64,000 nt of DNA, taken from positions 1,116,001 through 1,180,000 of the forward strand of contig NZ_CP078013.2 in the NCBI RefSeq assembly GCF_024112395.2, in the 5' to 3' direction. Position 1 is the first letter of the stretch, and the number at the start of each line of letters is the position of its first letter. This DNA comes from Pseudomonas pergaminensis (GTDB lineage Bacteria; Pseudomonadota; Gammaproteobacteria; Pseudomonadales; Pseudomonadaceae). This document shows, piece by piece, positions 1 to 8,735 of this stretch. The translations under genes were made by a program, and so were the position numbers. The notes beneath the pieces are model-generated. The model did no database searches. It was given only the letters and a program-made list of their open reading frames with translations, and had not been told where the DNA came from.

Positions 1-1
1 G

Positions 2-1258
2 GCCATGGCCGCCGCGCGGGTGCGTGAAGCACGGGCCATGGCCGGGATCGCCGAGGCGGCCGAGTCGTTGCAGATCAACAGCGACACCACCCTCAAGCGC
101 CACAACTGGCCGAAGGATCAGTTCTACGGCCCCGGCGAGCTGAGCGGAGCCAACACCTGGGACAACAATGCCTCCCTGGGCCTGAGCTACGCCCTCGACC
201 TGTGGGGCCGCGAAAGCAACACCACCGAACGTGCCGTCGACTTGGCGCACATGAGCGCCGCCGAAGCGCGCCAGGCCCAGCTCGAATTGCAGAACAACGT
301 GGTGCGCGCCTATATCCAGCTGTCGTTGCAGTACGCCAATCGCGATATCGTCGCGGCCACCTTGGCGCAACAGCAGCAGATTCTCGACCTGGCCAACAAA
401 CGCCTGAACGCCGGGATCGGCACCCACTTTGATGTCAGCCAGGCCGAAACGCCGTTGCCGGAAACCCATCGCCAACTGGACGCCCTGGACGAAGAGATCG
501 CCCTGAGCCGCAACCAACTCGCAGCGCTGGCGGGCAAGGGGCCGGGGGAGGGCGCGACATTGCAACGCCCGACCCTGTCCCTCGCCGCGCCCCTGAAACT
601 GCCGTCGCGACTGCCTGCGCAATTGCTCGGCCAACGCCCGGACGTGGTCGCCAGCCGCTGGCAAGTTGCGGCCCAGGCCCGTGGCATCGATGTGGCCCAC
701 GCCGGTTTCTACCCCAACGTCGACTTGGTCGGCAGCCTCGGCTACGTGGCCACCGGCGGCGGCATGCTGGAGTTCCTGGCCGGCAAGAAATTCAACTACA
801 GCGTCGGTCCTGCGATCACCTTGCCGATCTTCGACGGCGGGCGCCTGCGCGCAGAGCTGGGCGAAGCCAGCGCCGGTTATGACATCGCTGTCGCCAAGTA
901 CAACCAGACCCTGGTCAACGCGCTCAAGGGCATCAGCGACCAGTTGATCCGCCGCGAATCCATGGATAAGCAATCCGCCTTCGCCGCGCAATCGGTGGCC
1001 TCGGCGCAGAAGACCTACGACATCGCGATGATCGCCTACCAGCGCGGCCTTACCGACTACCTCAATGTGCTGAATGCGCAGACGTTGCTGTTCCATCAGC
1101 AGCAGATCGAGCAACAGGTCCAGGCCGCGCGCCTGAGTGCCCACGCTGAATTGGTCACGGCCCTGGGCGGCGGCCTCGGTGCCGGCAACGATGTGCCTCA
1201 AGACGCCAAGACCCTTCCGAGCAAGACCCCGGCGGCGCTTGCCGCGTTCGATCACTGA
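2..1258 (+). CDS. Outer-membrane efflux factor (NodT/OprM-type), 5' end cut by window
   Basis: Outer-membrane channel of a tripartite efflux system; it would connect the adaptor and the inner-membrane pump encoded just downstream to the exterior. The visible part, about 418 residues, has the two repeated alpha-hairpin halves typical of TolC/OprM proteins (for example a stretch with YIQLSLQYANRD and the later AYQRGLTDYLNVLNAQ, a hallmark of this family). The reading frame is open to the window edge and there is no signal peptide or lipobox, so the ATG at position 5 is internal and the true start lies upstream. It ends 7 bp before the FUSC gene, so the four genes form one operon. Family assignment is firm; substrate is unknown. 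Confidence 0.9.
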   Translation, partial: AMAAARVREARAMAGIAEAAESLQINSDTTLKRHNWPKDQFYGPGELSGANTWDNNASLGLSYALDLWGRESNTTERAVDLAHMSAAEARQAQLELQNNVVRAYIQLSLQYANRDIVAATLAQQQQILDLANKRLNAGIGTHFDVSQAETPLPETHRQLDALDEEIALSRNQLAALAGKGPGEGATLQRPTLSLAAPLKLPSRLPAQLLGQRPDVVASRWQVAAQARGIDVAHAGFYPNVDLVGSLGYVATGGGMLEFLAGKKFNYSVGPAITLPIFDGGRLRAELGEASAGYDIAVAKYNQTLVNALKGISDQLIRRESMDKQSAFAAQSVASAQKTYDIAMIAYQRGLTDYLNVLNAQTLLFHQQQIEQQVQAARLSAHAELVTALGGGLGAGNDVPQDAKTLPSKTPAALAAFDH

Positions 1259-1265
1259 GTAGGAT

Positions 1266-3446
1266 TTGATGACGCCCTTGCCTGCACCGCTGCGCTGGCT
1301 GTATGCCCTTGAGTGGCGCCGTGGTTTTTTCGACTGGGCACGCAGTGATGGCGTGACCTGGGTGTATATCTTCAAGGTGCTGGTCGCCGCGTTCCTCACG
1401 CTGTGGTTGGCCATGCGCCTGGAGCTGCCGCAACCGCGCACGGCGATGATCACCGTGTTTATCGTGATGCAGCCCCAGAGCGGCCAGGTGTTTGCCAAGA
1501 GCTTCTATCGCTTCCTCGGCACCCTGGCGGGGTCGGCGGTGATGGTGCTGTTGATCGCCTTGTTTGCGCAGAACACGGAGCTGTTTCTCGGCGCGCTGGC
1601 GATCTGGGTGGGCATCTGCACGGCGGGCGCGACGCGCAATCGCAACTTCCGCGCCTACGGCTTTGTGTTGGCCGGCTACACGGCGGCGATGGTCGGCCTG
1701 CCGGCCCTGGCGCATCCGGATGGGGCCTTTATGGCGGCGGTTTGGCGAGTGCTGGAAATTTCCCTGGGGATTCTGTGTTCCACTCTGGTCAGCGCCGCGA
1801 TCCTGCCGCAAACCTCCAGCGCCGCCATGCGCAACGCCTTGTACCAGCGCTTTGGCGTGTTCGCGCTGTTCGTCACCGATGGCCTGCGTGGGCGCAGCCA
1901 GCGCGAAGGTTTCGAGGCCAGCAATGTGCGTTTCATCGCCGAAGCGGTGGGCCTGGAAGGGCTGCGCAGTGTCACGGTGTTCGAAGACCCACATATGCGT
2001 CGACGCAACGGCCGGCTCAGCCGCCTCAACAGCGAGTTCATGAGCATCACCACGCGCTTCAATGCCTTGCACCAGTTGCTTGAACGGCTGCGCACGGACG
2101 AAGCGGACCATGTGGTGGCGGCGATCAAGCCCGGCCTGCAAGACCTTGCCGACGTGCTCGATGGTTTCTCCGCTCGCGCGCTCACCAGCCCTGATGCCGC
2201 AAGGTTGGTGGCGCAATTGAGCGCCTACAAGGACGGCTTGCCCGCCAAGGTCCGCAGCCTGCGTGCGGCGTTCCAGGGGGGGGAGCCTACCGAAGCCGAA
2301 CAACTGGACTTCCACACCGCCTACGAGCTGCTTTACCGCTTTGTCGATGACCTGCACAACTACGCGCAAACCCACGCGTCCCTTGCCGATCACAGCCATG
2401 CGCGCGAGCAGTGGGACGAAACCTTTATCCCTAAGACCAACTGGCTGGCCTGCGCCGCCTCGGGCATCCGTGCGTCGTTCATCCTGATCGTGCTCGGCAG
2501 TTACTGGGTGGCCACCGCCTGGCCCAGCGGCGCCACCATGACCTTGATCGCCGCCGCCACGGTCGGCCTGTCCGCCGCCACGCCCAACCCCAAGCGCATG
2601 GCGTTCCAGATGGCCTGCGGCACGTTGATCGGCGCGTTGGTGGGGTTTGTCGAAATGTTCTTCGTGTTCCCCTGGATCGACGGTTTCCCGCTGTTGTGCG
2701 TGATGCTTGCGCCGGTGATCATCTTTGGCGCATTCCTCGCTTCGCGCCCGCAATACGCGGGTGTCGGCGTGGGGCTGCTGATCTTCTTCAGCACCGGCTC
2801 GGTGCCGGACAACCTGACGGTCTACAACCCCTACACCTTCATCAACGACTACATCGCCATGGTCATCGGCATGCTGGTGTGCGCGGCGGCGGGGGCGATC
2901 ATTTTGCCGCCCAACAGCCGCTGGCTATGGCGCCGGTTGGAGCAGGACCTGCGCGAGCAAGTGGTGTACGCGATCAGTGGCAAGCTCAAGGGCCTGGCCT
3001 CAAGTTTCGAAAGCCGTACCCGTGACCTGCTGCACCAGGCCTATGGCCTCGCCGTCGGCCAGCCGCAAGTGCAACGCGACCTGCTGCGCTGGATGTTCGT
3101 GGTGCTGGAGGTCGGCCACGCGATCATCGAGTTGCGCAAGGAACAGGCGATTTTGCCGGTGCACCCGGCGTACGCGGAGTCCCAGCCGTGGCGCCAGGCG
3201 ATCCGCGTGATGGGCCGCTCGCTGGTGCGGCTGTTCCTGCAACCCAGCGCGAGCAACCTGGAGCGCGGCCTGATCGCCGTCGACCACGCTATCAGCCGCG
3301 TGCAGGCCACCGACGAGCCTTTTGCCCCGCACTTCGATACCTCGGCCCTGCGTCGGGTGAAGAGCTACCTGCACTTTATCCGCACTTCGCTTTTGGACCC
3401 GCAATCGCCGCTGGCCGCCCTTAAAGGATCCCCGCATGCCCCGTGA
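1266..3446 (+). CDS. FUSC-family inner-membrane efflux pump (AaeB-like)
   Basis: A 726-residue membrane protein with the duplicated layout of the FUSC/AaeB aromatic-acid exporters: a hydrophobic block at about residues 25-190, a long cytoplasmic segment at about 190-385, a second hydrophobic block at about 390-555, and a C-terminal soluble part. AaeB relatives export aromatic carboxylic acids (p-hydroxybenzoate type) across the inner membrane. It sits between an outer-membrane factor and the DUF1656 and HlyD genes; this set is the usual composition of such systems in pseudomonads. The next gene starts inside its last codons, implying translational coupling. The substrate cannot be read from the sequence. 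Confidence 0.9.
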   Translation: MMTPLPAPLRWLYALEWRRGFFDWARSDGVTWVYIFKVLVAAFLTLWLAMRLELPQPRTAMITVFIVMQPQSGQVFAKSFYRFLGTLAGSAVMVLLIALFAQNTELFLGALAIWVGICTAGATRNRNFRAYGFVLAGYTAAMVGLPALAHPDGAFMAAVWRVLEISLGILCSTLVSAAILPQTSSAAMRNALYQRFGVFALFVTDGLRGRSQREGFEASNVRFIAEAVGLEGLRSVTVFEDPHMRRRNGRLSRLNSEFMSITTRFNALHQLLERLRTDEADHVVAAIKPGLQDLADVLDGFSARALTSPDAARLVAQLSAYKDGLPAKVRSLRAAFQGGEPTEAEQLDFHTAYELLYRFVDDLHNYAQTHASLADHSHAREQWDETFIPKTNWLACAASGIRASFILIVLGSYWVATAWPSGATMTLIAAATVGLSAATPNPKRMAFQMACGTLIGALVGFVEMFFVFPWIDGFPLLCVMLAPVIIFGAFLASRPQYAGVGVGLLIFFSTGSVPDNLTVYNPYTFINDYIAMVIGMLVCAAAGAIILPPNSRWLWRRLEQDLREQVVYAISGKLKGLASSFESRTRDLLHQAYGLAVGQPQVQRDLLRWMFVVLEVGHAIIELRKEQAILPVHPAYAESQPWRQAIRVMGRSLVRLFLQPSASNLERGLIAVDHAISRVQATDEPFAPHFDTSALRRVKSYLHFIRTSLLDPQSPLAALKGSPHAP

Positions 3447-3636
3447 AATCGCCTTCCATGGCGTGTACATGCCAACCATGACCCTGATGTTCCTGATCGC
3501 GGCCGTGTTGGCCTGGGCGCTTGATCGCTTCCTGGCCGGGTTCGACCTGTACCGTTTTTTCTGGCACCCGGCGTTGCTGCGCCTGAGCCTGTTCGTTTGC
3601 CTGTTCGGCGCCCTGGCGCTGACCGTCTACCGTTGA
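3436..3636 (+). CDS. DUF1656 small membrane protein (AaeX-like)
   Basis: A 66-residue protein with two predicted membrane helices (about residues 14-32 and 42-62), the standard DUF1656 size and shape. Such proteins accompany FUSC pumps and HlyD adaptors in AaeXAB-type operons; their exact role is unsettled. It overlaps the 3' end of the FUSC gene by 11 bp and is followed 10 bp later by the adaptor gene, so it is part of the same transcript. The product begins MPREIAFHGVYMP, a usual DUF1656 start. Confidence 0.88.
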   Translation: MPREIAFHGVYMPTMTLMFLIAAVLAWALDRFLAGFDLYRFFWHPALLRLSLFVCLFGALALTVYR

Positions 3637-3646
3637 GAATGCCCCG

Positions 3647-4498
3647 ATGAAAAAGTTTTTCAGCCTGCTCGCGACCTTGCTGGTACTGGCCTTGGCGATC
3701 TGGATTGGCCGCACGTTGTGGGTGCACTACATGCAAACCCCGTGGACCCGCGACGGGCGTGTGCGCGCCGATATCATCAACGTCGCCGCCGACGTCACCG
3801 GCGAAGTGGTCGACGTGCCGGTGCGTGACAACCAACTGGTAAAAAAGGGCGACCTGTTGATGCAGATCGACCCCGAGCACTACCGCATTGCGGTCAAGCA
3901 GGCGCAATCGCTGGTGGCGTCGCGCAAAGCCACCTGGGAGATGCGCAAGGTCAACGCCCATCGCCGGGCTGACCTCGATGCGCTGGTGATCTCCAAGGAA
4001 AACCGCGACGACGCCAGCAACATCGCCGACTCGGCACTGGCCGATTACCAACACGCGCTGGCGCAACTGGAAGCAGCCGAACTCAATTTGAAACGCACGC
4101 AGGTGGTGGCGGCGGTGGATGGTTATGTCACCAATCTGAACGTGCATCGCGGTGACTACGCCCGCATCGGCGAAGCCAAAATGGCTGTGGTGGATATGAA
4201 CTCGTTCTGGGTTTATGGCTTCTTCGAAGAAACCAAGCTGCCCCATGTGAAAGTTGGCGATAAAGCCGATATGCAATTGATGAGCGGCGAGACCTTGAAG
4301 GGTCATGTGGAAAGCATCTCGCGCGGCATTTACGACCGCGACAACCCCGAAAGCCGCGAACTGATTGCCGATGTGAACCCGACCTTCAACTGGGTGCGCC
4401 TGGCCCAGCGGGTGCCGGTGCGGATTCATATCGATGAGGTGCCGGAAGGGGTGTTGTTGGCGGCGGGCATCACCTGCACCGTCATCGTCAACCCATAA
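3647..4498 (+). CDS. HlyD-family periplasmic adaptor (AaeA-like)
   Basis: A 283-residue membrane-fusion protein. An N-terminal helix (about residues 5-25) anchors it in the inner membrane. It is followed by a barrel-sandwich half (DVTGEVVDVPVRDNQLVKKGD, VDGYVTNLNVHRGDYARIG), an alpha-hairpin between these halves, and a C-terminal beta-barrel. It bridges the FUSC pump and the outer-membrane factor of the same operon. Length and motifs match short AaeA/EmrA-like adaptors that pair with FUSC pumps. It is the last gene of the operon; a palindromic repeat follows directly. Confidence 0.9.
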   Translation: MKKFFSLLATLLVLALAIWIGRTLWVHYMQTPWTRDGRVRADIINVAADVTGEVVDVPVRDNQLVKKGDLLMQIDPEHYRIAVKQAQSLVASRKATWEMRKVNAHRRADLDALVISKENRDDASNIADSALADYQHALAQLEAAELNLKRTQVVAAVDGYVTNLNVHRGDYARIGEAKMAVVDMNSFWVYGFFEETKLPHVKVGDKADMQLMSGETLKGHVESISRGIYDRDNPESRELIADVNPTFNWVRLAQRVPVRIHIDEVPEGVLLAAGITCTVIVNP

Positions 4499-4504
4499 CC
4501 CTGT

Positions 4505-4580
4505 GGAGCCGGCTTGCCGGCGATGGGGCCCTTGAGGCTTGCGCAACATGACAGGTCGCTATCGCCGGCCAGCCGGCGCC
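4505..4580. repeat. REP-type inverted repeat between convergent genes
   Basis: Imperfect inverted repeat: GGAGCCGGCTTGCCGGCGAT on the left is answered by ATCGCCGGCCAGCCGGCGCC on the right, with a loop of about 35 bases. It belongs to the palindromic extragenic elements common in pseudomonads and lies between the efflux operon and the convergent NTF2-like gene, where it could serve as a bidirectional RNA hairpin. Confidence 0.75.
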
Positions 4581-4595
4581 TACTGCTTGACCGCG

Positions 4596-4997
4596 TTATG
4601 CCTTGATGAACGTTTCGTGCAGGTGGCGCCACAGCAGCGCGCCGCTGGCCTGCTTCTCGAACACTACCGTGGCGCGGCGATCGGTCTGGGTGCCGCTGGC
4701 ATCGATCTGATGCTCGCGATAGGTCACCGTTGCGCCGCGCGCATGCCGGTCAATCCCGGTCATTTCACTCAAGGTGATCTTCAACCCCGGGCGCATGCCG
4801 CCCAGACGCGTGAATAAAGCATTGACCCCAGCCGCATTCACCCTGGTGCCAGTGGCGGGGGCGACCATGCTGAACTCAGGCGAGAAACGCGCGAGCAAGC
4901 TCTCCAGGGTGCCTTGCGGCGCAACGCCGGCAAACCACTGTTCGATCTCGACGTGGGTCTGGATCACTTCTTCAAAAAAATCGCTGTAGTCGATCAT
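4596..4997 (-). CDS. NTF2-like/SnoaL-type protein of unknown function
   Basis: A 133-residue protein starting MIDYSDFFEEV, with the size and cone-fold pattern of the NTF2-like superfamily (DUF4440/SnoaL type): N-terminal helices, a VNAAGVNALFTRLGG segment and C-terminal strands ending in WRHLHETF. No catalytic residues can be assigned. The frame stays open further upstream, but the ATG at 4997 overlaps the MFS stop codon in an ATGA arrangement, so this start is preferred and the two genes are translationally coupled. A stress or detoxification role with the MFS pump is only a guess. Confidence 0.7.
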   Translation of the reverse strand: MIDYSDFFEEVIQTHVEIEQWFAGVAPQGTLESLLARFSPEFSMVAPATGTRVNAAGVNALFTRLGGMRPGLKITLSEMTGIDRHARGATVTYREHQIDASGTQTDRRATVVFEKQASGALLWRHLHETFIKA

Positions 4998-6178
4998 GGG
5001 TGAGGCTCGCTGGCAGGGTGAAGCAATGTGCGGACTCTGGAAGTGTCCAGGCGCAGCACTGCAAAAAAAGGCAGCAGGGTCAGGCCAGCCGCCATCGTGA
5101 AGGTTATGGCGAAAGAATCCAAGGCCGACAACAGCGCACTCAGTGCGGCCGCGCCGAGACAGAAACTCACCTGTCGGTTGATGTTCCACAAGGCACTGGC
5201 GTGGCCCATGCGTTCGGCAGGGGTGTCGAGAAACGCCAGGGTCTGCGCAGTACTGCTGCACAGGCTGCCGCCCAACCCCATTAACAGATAGGCCGGCACA
5301 ATCAGGGTCGGTACGTTGAGCAACAGAATGCCGACGCATTGCAAGGCCATGCCGGCCAACAGCAATGGCTTCGGCCCGCAGCGATTGAACAGCTTCTTGC
5401 TGAGGTAAATCGCCAGGGCTGAAGCCAGCGCCCACGGCAGCATCAATGCGCCAGTCTGTGTGGCGTCATAGCCGAGCCCGCGCAGGTAGAGGATGGCAAT
5501 GAGGCTGGTGCCGATGAATACGCCAGGGATACACAGGTAAATCAGCATCGTGGTGCGCAGCATCGGGCTGCGGGCCTGTTGGAAAATACTGCCCACGTCC
5601 AAGGCAGGTCGGGCATTCGTGGGCCTGTCAGGTTTTATCCACAGCAGGGCCAGCAGCAGCGTGATCAACGCCAAGGGCAAGTTGGCGTAGAAGATCCAGC
5701 GCCAAGACACGCTGTCGACAATCAACCCGCCCAATGCAGGGGACAGCGCCGGCACGAGTAACGCCACCGACATCACCCGCGCCGTCAGTTGGCTGCGCTC
5801 AGCGGGCGGAAAATACCGATAGGCCATCGCCTGGCCCACGGGAATCAGCAAGCCACCGCCCACCCCTTGCAGGCCGCGCCAACCGATCAGCGCTTCAATC
5901 GAACTCGCCTGGCCCACCAGTAAGGAGGCGCCGGCGAACAACAGCAAGCTGGCGGCAATCAAGCCGCGTTCACCCACCATCGCTGCCAGCCACACGCTGA
6001 ACGGAATGATCACGGTGAGGCCAAGCATGTAGGCATTGCTGATCCACGCCAGTTGCGTGACCGAGGCCTGCAGTTCGCGAGCGATATCCGGGTAGGCAAC
6101 CGTGGCGACAAACATGTTCACCAGGTCCAGGGCAAAGCCCAGCAAAAAGATCCAGGCGACTTTCGAGCGGTAGGTCAT
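4994..6178 (-). CDS. MFS drug-efflux-type transporter
   Basis: A 394-residue major facilitator with about 12 hydrophobic segments. The first helix carries FALDLVNMFVATVAYPDIA, as in DHA2/Bcr-type exporters, and the motif RGLQGVGGGLLIPVGQAM matches the conserved helix-5 region of drug:proton antiporters. The start at MTYRSKVAW is chosen over an ATG-led extension of 15 residues because the latter adds a polar Arg-rich stretch. It is transcribed away from a LysR regulator across a palindrome, so that regulator probably controls it. Substrate unknown. Confidence 0.85.
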   Translation of the reverse strand: MTYRSKVAWIFLLGFALDLVNMFVATVAYPDIARELQASVTQLAWISNAYMLGLTVIIPFSVWLAAMVGERGLIAASLLLFAGASLLVGQASSIEALIGWRGLQGVGGGLLIPVGQAMAYRYFPPAERSQLTARVMSVALLVPALSPALGGLIVDSVSWRWIFYANLPLALITLLLALLWIKPDRPTNARPALDVGSIFQQARSPMLRTTMLIYLCIPGVFIGTSLIAILYLRGLGYDATQTGALMLPWALASALAIYLSKKLFNRCGPKPLLLAGMALQCVGILLLNVPTLIVPAYLLMGLGGSLCSSTAQTLAFLDTPAERMGHASALWNINRQVSFCLGAAALSALLSALDSFAITFTMAAGLTLLPFFAVLRLDTSRVRTLLHPASEPHP

Positions 6179-6252
6179 GGGTGCGGTCCGGCGAGTGAGG
6201 CGGGCAGGGTAGGCCGCACACAATGTTTTGGATACGCCGGTTTGCCTGCTAG

Positions 6253-6275
6253 TTTGTCAAAAATATTTTGACAAA
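6253..6275. promoter_or_regulatory. Perfect palindrome in LysR/MFS divergent promoter region
   Basis: Arms TTTGTCAAAA and TTTTGACAAA, 10 bp each and exactly complementary, are separated by ATA. The element is 16 bp ahead of the LysR start and 75 bp ahead of the MFS start, the normal place for a LysR autoregulatory site. The symmetry is seen directly; that it is the operator is inference. Confidence 0.7.
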
Positions 6276-6290
6276 AGGGGCGCGCAGCAA

Positions 6291-7148
6291 ATGGTCAGCC
6301 TGGACCGATTCGACACCTTCAAGGCCGTGGTCGAGGCCGGCTCGCTCACCGCGGCCGCCGACCTGCTGGGCCAGACCCGTGCCGTCGTCAGCTTCAACCT
6401 CAAGCGCCTGGAAGCTGAACTGGGCGTCACCTTGTTGATCCGCAACACCCGCCAACTGGCGCTCACCGATGCCGGTGAGCGCTTCTACCTGCGTTGCACG
6501 CGGATGCTCGAAGAGGCGCGATTGGCGGTAGAAGAAGCGCGTTCTGAGCATGCCCAGCTCAAAGGGACATTGCGCATTACCACCACGATCGAGTACGCGT
6601 TGGCCAAGGTTGCACCGGCGGTCGAAGCCTTCCGCCGCCTGCATCCAGACCTGCACATACACTTATCCACATCCTCTACTCACGCGGACCTGATCTCCGA
6701 GCGTTTTGACGTGGCAATTCGCTTGGGGCGCTTGCTGGATTCAAATCATCGCGCGGTGCAACTGTCCACGTTCGAGGTGTTCGCCGTGGCGGCACCCGCG
6801 TTTGCCGCGACGGACTCACTGGACGCGTTGGAGCAGCTCCCCAAGCTGGGGCACGGTCGTTTGACGGAACTGAGTGTGACCGACCCTCAAGGCGGCGAGC
6901 ATCAATACCGCCCCGGCCCAACGGCGCTCATGGCCGACAGCGCGGCAGTGCTCCAGGCCTTTGCCATCCGCGGGCATGGCGTGGCGGTGTTGCCGCAATG
7001 GTTGGTACAGGACGACCTGGACGCGGGACGGTTGGTGCGCCTGTTGCCGGATCATCGCTTCGCCCCACAAGGAATCTACGCACTGTATCCGGACACCCGG
7101 CATTTGCCGCTGAAGGTGCGGGCGTTTATTGATTTTTTGAAGGATTAG
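6291..7148 (+). CDS. LysR-family transcriptional regulator
   Basis: A 285-residue LysR regulator. The N-terminal winged helix is plain: FKAVVEAGSLTAAADLLGQT followed by VVSFNLKRLEAELGVTLLIRNTRQLALTDAG, then an effector-binding domain of the CrgA/DsdC-like subgroup. The ATG at MVSLDRFDTF is chosen because it gives the usual LysR N-terminus; the frame extends 21 codons upstream into the palindromic promoter. It is divergent from the MFS/NTF2-like pair and presumably regulates it. Its 3' end overlaps the convergent SDR gene by a few bases. Confidence 0.88.
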   Translation: MVSLDRFDTFKAVVEAGSLTAAADLLGQTRAVVSFNLKRLEAELGVTLLIRNTRQLALTDAGERFYLRCTRMLEEARLAVEEARSEHAQLKGTLRITTTIEYALAKVAPAVEAFRRLHPDLHIHLSTSSTHADLISERFDVAIRLGRLLDSNHRAVQLSTFEVFAVAAPAFAATDSLDALEQLPKLGHGRLTELSVTDPQGGEHQYRPGPTALMADSAAVLQAFAIRGHGVAVLPQWLVQDDLDAGRLVRLLPDHRFAPQGIYALYPDTRHLPLKVRAFIDFLKD

Positions 7149-7957
7149 AGCGAACCGCCCAGCCCGAAGCGTTTCTTCAATACCGTCTCCAACAACCCTT
7201 TGGGCAACAACGCCGCCATCAACGGCAATGCCCGGCTGCCATTGCCCGAGCGCAACAGCCGAGGCGGGTGTGGCTGTTGCACGGCCTTCAGCACGTGCGC
7301 TGCAAACACGTTGGCCGGGGTTGGTTTGTCCTGGGAGGCCTGGCTGCGTGCGCGGATGCCCTCGCGCAACGGCCACCACGGCGATTGCTCGTTGATCAGC
7401 AGCTCTGCCTGGGCGCCTGCGTTTTTCGCGAAACTCGTATCGATGGCGCCGGGTTGCACTTCCATGACCCGCACGCCAAAGGGTGCCAGTTCCATACGCA
7501 GTGCATCGCTCAAAGCGTGCACGGCCGCTTTTGATGCGCAGTAGGCGCCGGCAAAGGGTGTCACCAGCACACCGGACACACTGCCGATATTCACCACCAG
7601 GCCTTTGCCGCGCCGCAATGCAGGGAACAGCGCCTGCGTCACACCGACGAGGGAGAACACATTGGTTTCGAACTGGCGCTGCATCGCCTCGGTGCCGCCG
7701 TCAAGCAAGGGGCCCATGGCACCGTAGCCGGCATTATTGACCAGCACGTCCAGCTCGCCCCATTGCTCGGCCAAGTGTTTCAAGGCGGCACTGTCGTTGA
7801 CGTCCAGCTGCACCGCATTGAAACCGGCGGCGCGGAGGGCAGCGACATCTTCTTCCCGCCGGGCGCTGGCCCACACGTCATAGCCGGCGGATTTGAACGC
7901 ATCTGCCAGGGCGCGGCCGATGCCGCTGGAACAGCCGGTGATGAGTACGTTGGGCAT
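7145..7957 (-). CDS. Short-chain dehydrogenase/reductase (SDR)
   Basis: A 270-residue classical SDR oxidoreductase, expected to use NAD(P)H. Seen in order: the nucleotide-binding motif ITGCSSGIG near residue 5, NNAG at about residue 80, the catalytic Ser in NIGSVSGV, and YCASK with the catalytic Tyr and Lys at about 150. The start at MPNVLITG fits the family; the longer frame would add 29 residues before the dinucleotide fold. The substrate is not deducible. The gene converges on the LysR gene with overlapping stops. Confidence 0.88.
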   Translation of the reverse strand: MPNVLITGCSSGIGRALADAFKSAGYDVWASARREEDVAALRAAGFNAVQLDVNDSAALKHLAEQWGELDVLVNNAGYGAMGPLLDGGTEAMQRQFETNVFSLVGVTQALFPALRRGKGLVVNIGSVSGVLVTPFAGAYCASKAAVHALSDALRMELAPFGVRVMEVQPGAIDTSFAKNAGAQAELLINEQSPWWPLREGIRARSQASQDKPTPANVFAAHVLKAVQQPHPPRLLRSGNGSRALPLMAALLPKGLLETVLKKRFGLGGSL

Positions 7958-8091
7958 GGGGCAGTCCTTCGGGCAGGTGGGTCGGTGGGCTTGGACGCGT
8001 CCGATTATAGCCAGCCAAGGGAGCATTGCCGTACAACCAGGCACTTAAGCTTCATTCTTAGAGGCTTGCAGATACGCCTGTATGAGGTTTG

Positions 8092-8556
8092 TCAGTCCGA
8101 AAAGCTGCCCTGCAGGTGCTCGGCACGAAATTCCAGGGTTTGCGGGCGATAGCCAGGGCGCAAAGGCGGGGTGGGCAGGCAATCGTCCCATGTGGCGCCG
8201 GCCTGCAGCTCGCCAGGGCCGCGATAGCGCGGGGCGGCGTAGACGTTGTCGGCCAGGTTGACCGAGTCGCCCGGTGCATAGGCGGCGACGCGCCAGCGCA
8301 GTTCGGTCAGTGGTACGTCGTTGCCATTGTTGAGGGTCAGCTTGAGCGGTCGGTCGGCGGGGCATTCTTGCGGGGTGAAGGTGATGCGCAGTTCCAGGTG
8401 TGCCAGCTGCGAGGCTTCGCGGCTGTCCAGCCACACCACCCAGATCGCCACGCAGCCCAGGCCGACAGCGGCAGCGAGGGAAACCGGCAGCGCCTTGGCG
8501 GGGTAGCGCAGTAGCAGGATCAGCCAGGTGATGATCAGGAGAACGCCGAAGAACAT
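8092..8556 (-). CDS. Small membrane protein of unknown function
   Basis: A 154-residue protein with two hydrophobic segments at the N-terminus (about residues 2-16 and 23-43) and then a soluble region of about 110 residues, probably periplasmic, rich in Pro and beta-type sequence (LRITFTPQECPADRPLKLTLNN). I do not recognise a family. Similar small proteins are sometimes labelled multidrug transporters in Pseudomonas genomes, but nothing here supports that. It is monocistronic, between the SDR gene and an unrelated divergent gene. Confidence 0.6.
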   Translation of the reverse strand: MFFGVLLIITWLILLLRYPAKALPVSLAAAVGLGCVAIWVVWLDSREASQLAHLELRITFTPQECPADRPLKLTLNNGNDVPLTELRWRVAAYAPGDSVNLADNVYAAPRYRGPGELQAGATWDDCLPTPPLRPGYRPQTLEFRAEHLQGSFSD

Positions 8557-8735
8557 GGTGACAGTCTCGGATACGGATAAGACATCCTACCTGCGGCATG
8601 GCATTGATGACTATTGGCGGTAGGACTTTTTGATTGGAGGGAACCGGTTCGCTCATTTCTCCCACAGAGCCGTTATAGGGAAATGCAGATTATCCAGGAG
8701 GGTAATAAAAATGTTCTGTTATGTGAGAAAAAACC

